This document shows positions 6,965 to 10,225 of a DNA stretch of 10,225 nucleotides, piece by piece (within the stretch, counting starts at the first letter, position 1; the number at the start of each line of letters is the position of its first letter). The DNA is from an uncultured Ruminococcus sp. Its GTDB lineage: Bacteria; Bacillota; Clostridia; Oscillospirales; Ruminococcaceae. The DNA lies in contig CALDFS010000287.1 of NCBI GenBank assembly GCA_937942105.1, forward strand, positions 1 to 10,225. Reading direction: 5' to 3'. The notes under the pieces were generated by a model that was given only the letters and a program-made list of their open reading frames with translations, did no database searches and had not been told where the DNA came from. The translations under genes and the position numbers were made by a program.

Positions 6965-7642
6965 TTAATCCTCCGATTTAACTACCTTGTAGCCCACTCC
7001 GCGCATGGTTATTATCTTGAAATCCGGGTTATCCCTGAATCTGTCCCTCAGCCGTCCTATATGAACGTCTAAGGTGTGAGTATCGGTGTCGCTCTCATAT
7101 CCCCATATATCGTCCATAAGCTGCTGACGGGTGAATATCCTTCCGGGGTAGGAAACCATCTTGTAAAGTAGCATGAACTCCTTCTGTGGAAGCACGGTTT
7201 TAACGCCGTTGGTTGTGACTGTCAGATAATCATACTCCAAAACGGTGCTGCCGATAGTCTCGCGCCGCTCGTTGATCATCTGTGCACGGCGCAGCAGCGC
7301 ACCAACGCGCAGAACCATTTCGTTTACGTTTATCGGCTTGACCATGTAATCGTCCGTTCCGGAAAGATAGCCCTTACGCATATCGTCAAAGGCACCCTTT
7401 GCGGTTATCATAAGAACAGGAGTGTTTATTCCTGCGCTTCTCAGCTGGTTTACAAGTGAATATCCGTCCACCACAGGCATCATTATGTCGGATATTATAA
7501 GGTCGAAATACCCCTCGTCAAGCTGGTCGAGCGCTTCCTTTCCGTTTGAAACGCCCTTGACCGAGTAGCCGTTCTTTATGAGCACGTGTGAAAAAAGCTG
7601 ACGAAGCTCAGCGTCATCCTCAGCGATAAGAATTTTAAACAT
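6965..7642 (-). CDS. OmpR/PhoB-family DNA-binding response regulator
   Basis: A 225-residue two-domain regulator. The receiver domain (1-115) has the acidic pair D9/D10 (AEDDAELRQ), phospho-acceptor D52 (IISDIMMPVVDG), T80 and K102 (MVKPINVNEM). The winged-helix DNA-binding domain (about 128-222) has LPQKEFMLLYKM, the recognition-helix region TLDVHIGRLRDRF and the wing ITMRGVGYKVV. Phosphorylated by the adjacent kinase, it should dimerise on DNA direct repeats. The start is placed at 7642: the receiver fold begins right after this ATG, and an AAAGGA site lies 11 nt upstream. A promoter TTGCAA-17-TATAAT at 7708-7680 also rules out the longer 251-residue reading from 7720, which would start upstream of the transcript. 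The 26 extra residues would match no known fold. Targets are not evident; it is divergent from the copper operon, with 149 nt between the -10 regions' outer genes. Confidence 0.94.
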   Translation of the reverse strand: MFKILIAEDDAELRQLFSHVLIKNGYSVKGVSNGKEALDQLDEGYFDLIISDIMMPVVDGYSLVNQLRSAGINTPVLMITAKGAFDDMRKGYLSGTDDYMVKPINVNEMVLRVGALLRRAQMINERRETIGSTVLEYDYLTVTTNGVKTVLPQKEFMLLYKMVSYPGRIFTRQQLMDDIWGYESDTDTHTLDVHIGRLRDRFRDNPDFKIITMRGVGYKVVKSED

Positions 7643-7679
7643 AATCAGCTGTATCCTTTCAGTGTAAATGCACAGCCTT

Positions 7680-7708
7680 ATTATACATGATTCTTGGGAT
7701 TTTTGCAA
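7680..7708 (-). promoter_or_regulatory. Sigma-A promoter of the two-component operon
   Basis: On the minus strand, TTGCAA (7708-7703), a 17-nt spacer and a perfect TATAAT (7685-7680) predict a transcript start near 7673, about 30 nt before the regulator's ATG at 7642. Only two bases of the -35 differ from consensus. It should drive the regulator and the kinase. Confidence 0.8.
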
Positions 7709-7791
7709 CACAAAAGCCACTTAAAATCAGATTTTCGTTTCCATGATAAGGGTGTTTCGAAAAATCTACCTATAATTATCCTGAATACCCC

Positions 7792-7820
7792 TTGACAAAT
7801 ACCCTATGGGGGTATATAAT
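7792..7820 (+). promoter_or_regulatory. Consensus sigma-A promoter of csoR-copA
   Basis: TTGACA (7792-7797), a 17-nt spacer and TATAAT (7815-7820): both hexamers match consensus exactly, so this is intrinsically a strong promoter that needs repression. Transcription should start near 7826-7828. It leaves an untranslated leader of about 27 nt with the site AAGGAAGGAG (7836-7845) ahead of the GTG at 7854. Confidence 0.92.
7799..7815 (+). promoter_or_regulatory. CsoR operator (copper-responsive palindrome) inside the promoter spacer
   Basis: ATACCCTATGGGGGTAT: six-base arms ATACCC and GGGTAT around a five-base centre. The G/C-tract palindrome matches the CsoR-family operator as remembered from copZA/csoR promoters (TACCC...GGGGGTA). 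It fills the -35/-10 spacer and touches the first base of the -10, so bound apo-CsoR would block RNA polymerase. A further TACCCC half-site abuts the -35 at 7786-7791. Confidence 0.87.
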
Positions 7821-7853
7821 ATAGCCATAAGAGATAAGGAAGGAGCGAAAGCT

Positions 7854-8150
7854 GTGCCCAACTGCTGCTGTCATAAAAAAACCGACCGCCCGGATATCGA
7901 GAAAAAGAAGTTGTTAAATCGTTTAAAGCGGATAGAGGGTCAGGTCAGGGGAATAATCAATATGGTTGAGTCAGACGCTTACTGCAACGATATCTTAGTG
8001 CAGTCCGCCGCCGTTAACGCCGCAATGAATTCATTTAATAAGGAGCTTTTAGCCGCGCATATCCGCTCCTGCGTAGTAAGGGACATAAAAGCCGGGGACG
8101 ATAGTATTATCGACGAGCTTACCGAAACCCTTATGAAGCTTATGAAATAA
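7854..8150 (+). CDS. csoR: CsoR-type copper-sensing transcriptional repressor
   Basis: A 98-residue all-helical repressor of the CsoR/RcnR family (DUF156). The Cu(I) ligands are all present with canonical spacing: C44 (DAYCNDIL), H69 and C73 (AAHIRSCVV). The N-terminal part LLNRLKRIEGQVRGIINMVE (20-39) is the basic DNA-contact and helix 1 region of the family. Apo-CsoR represses; Cu(I) binding releases DNA. The GTG at 7854 is chosen because an AAGGAAGGAG site ends 8 nt before it. The in-frame ATG at 7806 lies inside the operator, upstream of the expected transcript start. The product begins PNCCCHKK, a Cys-His cluster that could bind extra metal. copA follows after 20 nt, so the repressor controls its own operon. 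The Cys at position 44 with H69/C73 argues for copper over nickel/cobalt (RcnR) or formaldehyde (FrmR). Confidence 0.93.
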   Translation: MPNCCCHKKTDRPDIEKKKLLNRLKRIEGQVRGIINMVESDAYCNDILVQSAAVNAAMNSFNKELLAAHIRSCVVRDIKAGDDSIIDELTETLMKLMK

Positions 8151-8170
8151 AAAGAGGTGCATGATTAGCT

Positions 8171-10225
8171 ATGGAACAATATAATGTTACCGGCATGAGC
8201 TGTGCCGCGTGCAGCGCCCGGGTCGAAAAAGCGGTATCTGCTGTTGAGGGGGTAAAGACCTGCTCGGTCAGCCTGCTTACAAATTCAATGTCGGTTGAAG
8301 GGGATGTTTCACCGGATGCTGTTATTTCAGCGGTAAAGGCCGCAGGCTACGGCGCTTCGCTTAAGGGAGCGGCAAAGCAATCATCTTCCGAGGACGATAG
8401 CCTTATTGACAGGGAAACGCCTGTGTTAAAGCGCAGACTGTTTGCATCAATCGGCTTTTTGCTTGTGCTGATGTATTTTTCAATGGGTCATATGATGTTC
8501 GGCTTCCCGATTCCTGCGTTCTTCGAGGGGAATCATGTAGCAATGGGCCTTTTACAAATGATCCTTGCCGCGATAGTAATGGTAATCAACCAGAAGTTCT
8601 TCATAAACGGCTTTAAGGGACTTATTCACCGCACACCGAATATGGATACCCTTGTGGCATTAGGCTCCATGTCTTCATTTGTGTGGAGCGTTTACGCGCT
8701 TTTCGCGATGACTGGTGCGCAGCTCAGGGGAGATTCTGCCGCAGTCATGACATATATGAACGAATTCTACTTCGAGTCAGCGGCGATGATACTTACGCTT
8801 ATAACTGTCGGCAAGCTTTTAGAGGCACGCTCCAAGGGCAAAACCACCGACGCTTTAAAGAGCCTGATGAAGCTGGCGCCGAGCCAGGCAACCCTCATCC
8901 GCGACGGTAAAGAGGTTATAGTGCCTATATCCGAAGTAAAAGCAGGGGATATCTTCGCGGTAAAGGCAGGGGAGAATATCCCGGTGGACGGCGTTGTGGT
9001 AGAAGGTACAGGAGCGGTGAATGAATCCGCCCTGACAGGCGAGAGCATACCTGTTGACAAGTCTGCCGGAGATACCGTTTCCGCCGCAACCGTAAGCAGC
9101 TCAGGATATCTTAAATGCGAAGCAAGGCGCGTCGGCGAGGATACCACCCTTTCAAGAATCATAAAGATGGTGAGCGACGCTGCGGCAACAAAGGCGCCTA
9201 TTGCCAAGCTTGCCGATAAGGTCTCAGGCGTGTTCGTGCCGACTGTTATAACCATCGCCGCGATAACAATAGTTATCTGGCTTCTTTTGGGAAGAGAGTT
9301 TGCATATGCTCTGGCAAGGGGAATTTCTGTGCTTGTAATAAGCTGTCCCTGCGCTTTGGGGCTTGCAACTCCTGTTGCCATAATGGTCGGCTCTGGCGTA
9401 GGAGCTAAGAACGGAATCCTGTTCAAAACAGCCGCCTCGCTGGAGGAAACCGGCAAGGTTAAAATAATAGCCCTTGACAAAACCGGAACAATAACCCTCG
9501 GCGAACCGACAGTTACCGATATAATCCCGCTTGCAGGAATGAAGGCGGAGGAGCTTCTTTCCCTTGCGGCTTCGGTAGAAGCTAAAAGCGAGCATCCTCT
9601 TGCCAAGGCTGTAACGGCAAAGTGCAAAGAGAACGGCGCAGGCATATCCGAAGCGGCCGATTACGAGACACTTGCCGGAAGCGGAGTAAAAGCCAAGGTC
9701 GGCAATGCCGATATCATAGGCGGAAGCCTGAAATTCCTGTCGTCGAAGACTGATATTTCCCCGGAAATCACAGATATCTGCAATAGGCTTTCGGAAGAGG
9801 GCAAAACGCCGCTTGTATTTGCCCGCAATAAGAGTATAATAGGAATAATAGCCGTTGCTGACAGTATCAAGCCCGACAGTGCCGAAGCCGTCAGCGAGCT
9901 TAAGCAGCTTGGAATCAAGGTTGTAATGCTCACCGGCGACAATGAGAGAACCGCAAAAGCCATAGGCGCTCAGACCGGGGTTGACGAGGTTATAGCCTCC
10001 GTCCTGCCGGACGGCAAGGAAGAGGTAATAAGAAACCTAAAGCAAAACGGCAAGGTTGCAATGGTAGGGGACGGTATTAACGATGCTCCTGCGCTTACAA
10101 GGGCAGATATAGGCATAGCCATTGGCGCAGGCTCGGATATCGCAATAGAATCTGCGGATGTTGTTCTGATGAAATCCAGCCTTAAAGACGCTGCCGCCGC
10201 AATACGTTTAAGCCGCGCGGCACTA
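8171..10225 (+). CDS. copA: Cu(I)-exporting P1B-type ATPase CopA, C-terminus outside window
   Basis: An open frame of 685 codons runs to the window edge. It has one N-terminal metal-binding (HMA) domain with GMSCAAC (C11, C14), a linker (about 65-85) and membrane helices at about 90-106, 123-142, 158-180 and 202-216. The actuator domain has TGES (289-292), followed by helices at about 355-408 carrying the metal-transport motif CPC (392-394). The P-domain has the phosphorylated D436 in DKTGTIT, the N-domain has SEHPLAKAV (H475, P476), and the hinge is GDGINDAPAL (633-642). The CPC motif with HMA and SEHP marks the Cu(I)/Ag(I) subgroup. It pumps copper from the cytoplasm using ATP. The last two helices and the C-terminus lie beyond 10225. 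A GAGG site is 13 nt upstream of the ATG. It is co-transcribed with csoR and de-repressed by copper. Confidence 0.96.
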   Translation, partial: MEQYNVTGMSCAACSARVEKAVSAVEGVKTCSVSLLTNSMSVEGDVSPDAVISAVKAAGYGASLKGAAKQSSSEDDSLIDRETPVLKRRLFASIGFLLVLMYFSMGHMMFGFPIPAFFEGNHVAMGLLQMILAAIVMVINQKFFINGFKGLIHRTPNMDTLVALGSMSSFVWSVYALFAMTGAQLRGDSAAVMTYMNEFYFESAAMILTLITVGKLLEARSKGKTTDALKSLMKLAPSQATLIRDGKEVIVPISEVKAGDIFAVKAGENIPVDGVVVEGTGAVNESALTGESIPVDKSAGDTVSAATVSSSGYLKCEARRVGEDTTLSRIIKMVSDAAATKAPIAKLADKVSGVFVPTVITIAAITIVIWLLLGREFAYALARGISVLVISCPCALGLATPVAIMVGSGVGAKNGILFKTAASLEETGKVKIIALDKTGTITLGEPTVTDIIPLAGMKAEELLSLAASVEAKSEHPLAKAVTAKCKENGAGISEAADYETLAGSGVKAKVGNADIIGGSLKFLSSKTDISPEITDICNRLSEEGKTPLVFARNKSIIGIIAVADSIKPDSAEAVSELKQLGIKVVMLTGDNERTAKAIGAQTGVDEVIASVLPDGKEEVIRNLKQNGKVAMVGDGINDAPALTRADIGIAIGAGSDIAIESADVVLMKSSLKDAAAAIRLSRAAL

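Noticed and set aside
7643..7720. Longer response-regulator start at 7720
   Set aside because: A good promoter at 7680-7708 sits inside this extension, and the receiver domain starts right after ATG 7642.
7771..7776. TATAAT on the plus strand upstream of the csoR promoter
   Set aside because: No -35-like hexamer lies 16-18 nt upstream (AAGGGT at that place), and the true promoter just downstream is near perfect.
7806..7853. Upstream ATG that would lengthen CsoR by 16 residues
   Set aside because: It lies within the operator and promoter spacer, before the predicted transcript start, and has no ribosome binding site. GTG 7854 has a strong one.
8161..8184. ATG at 8161 between csoR and copA
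   Set aside because: It opens only a seven-codon frame, lies 3 nt from the GAGG site and is out of frame with copA. A leader peptide is possible but nothing supports it.
8767..9645. 292-codon open frame on the minus strand opposite copA
   Set aside because: It is a Ser/Ala/Thr-rich antisense shadow of the highly conserved copA reading frame, with no recognisable motif of its own.

Overview
The window looks like chromosomal DNA from a low-to-mid GC Firmicute of the class Clostridia, perhaps a gut Oscillospirales/Ruminococcus-type organism. This rests on clean sigma-A promoters, strong AGGAGG-like ribosome binding sites, a CsoR-type copper repressor and the Gram-positive lipid genes. It is a judgement from gene content and style, not a phylogenetic result. 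Coding is dense, with no tRNA, rRNA, CRISPR array, transposase or phage gene visible.

The layout has three blocks. (1) Positions 1-5714, all on the minus strand, form a probable operon read from right to left: a CrtO-like acyltransferase, a PAP2-family phosphatase/transferase, an HdeD/DUF308 membrane protein, a PlsY-like glycerol-3-phosphate acyltransferase, an MGDG-synthase-type glycosyltransferase, an AI-2E-family transporter and an M42 metallopeptidase cut by the left edge. Gaps are 21-27 nt and two gene pairs overlap (20 and 13 nt). (2) Positions 5869-7642, also minus strand, hold an OmpR-type response regulator followed by its histidine kinase, with a good promoter at 7680-7708. (3) From 7792 rightward on the plus strand is a copper-homeostasis operon: a TTGACA-17-TATAAT promoter whose spacer is filled by a CsoR operator, then csoR and the Cu(I) P-type ATPase copA, cut by the right edge.

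How the parts work: in block 3, apo-CsoR should sit on its own promoter and leave when Cu(I) binds its Cys-His-Cys site, so CopA is made and exports copper. In block 1, five consecutive genes resemble membrane-lipid enzymes or small membrane proteins: acyl transfer to glycerol-3-phosphate, diacylglycerol glycosylation, PAP2 phosphatase/transferase chemistry and a CrtO-like acyl transfer. This suggests synthesis or remodelling of a glycolipid or polyprenyl-type envelope lipid. The two-component system lies between the blocks; its kinase has almost no extracellular domain, so envelope or intramembrane sensing is plausible, but its targets cannot be read from the sequence.

The most interesting point is the lipid cluster. 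It has a homologue of the staphyloxanthin acyltransferase CrtO but none of the carotenoid genes in view, so its substrate is probably something else. The copper operon is well explained by known biology.
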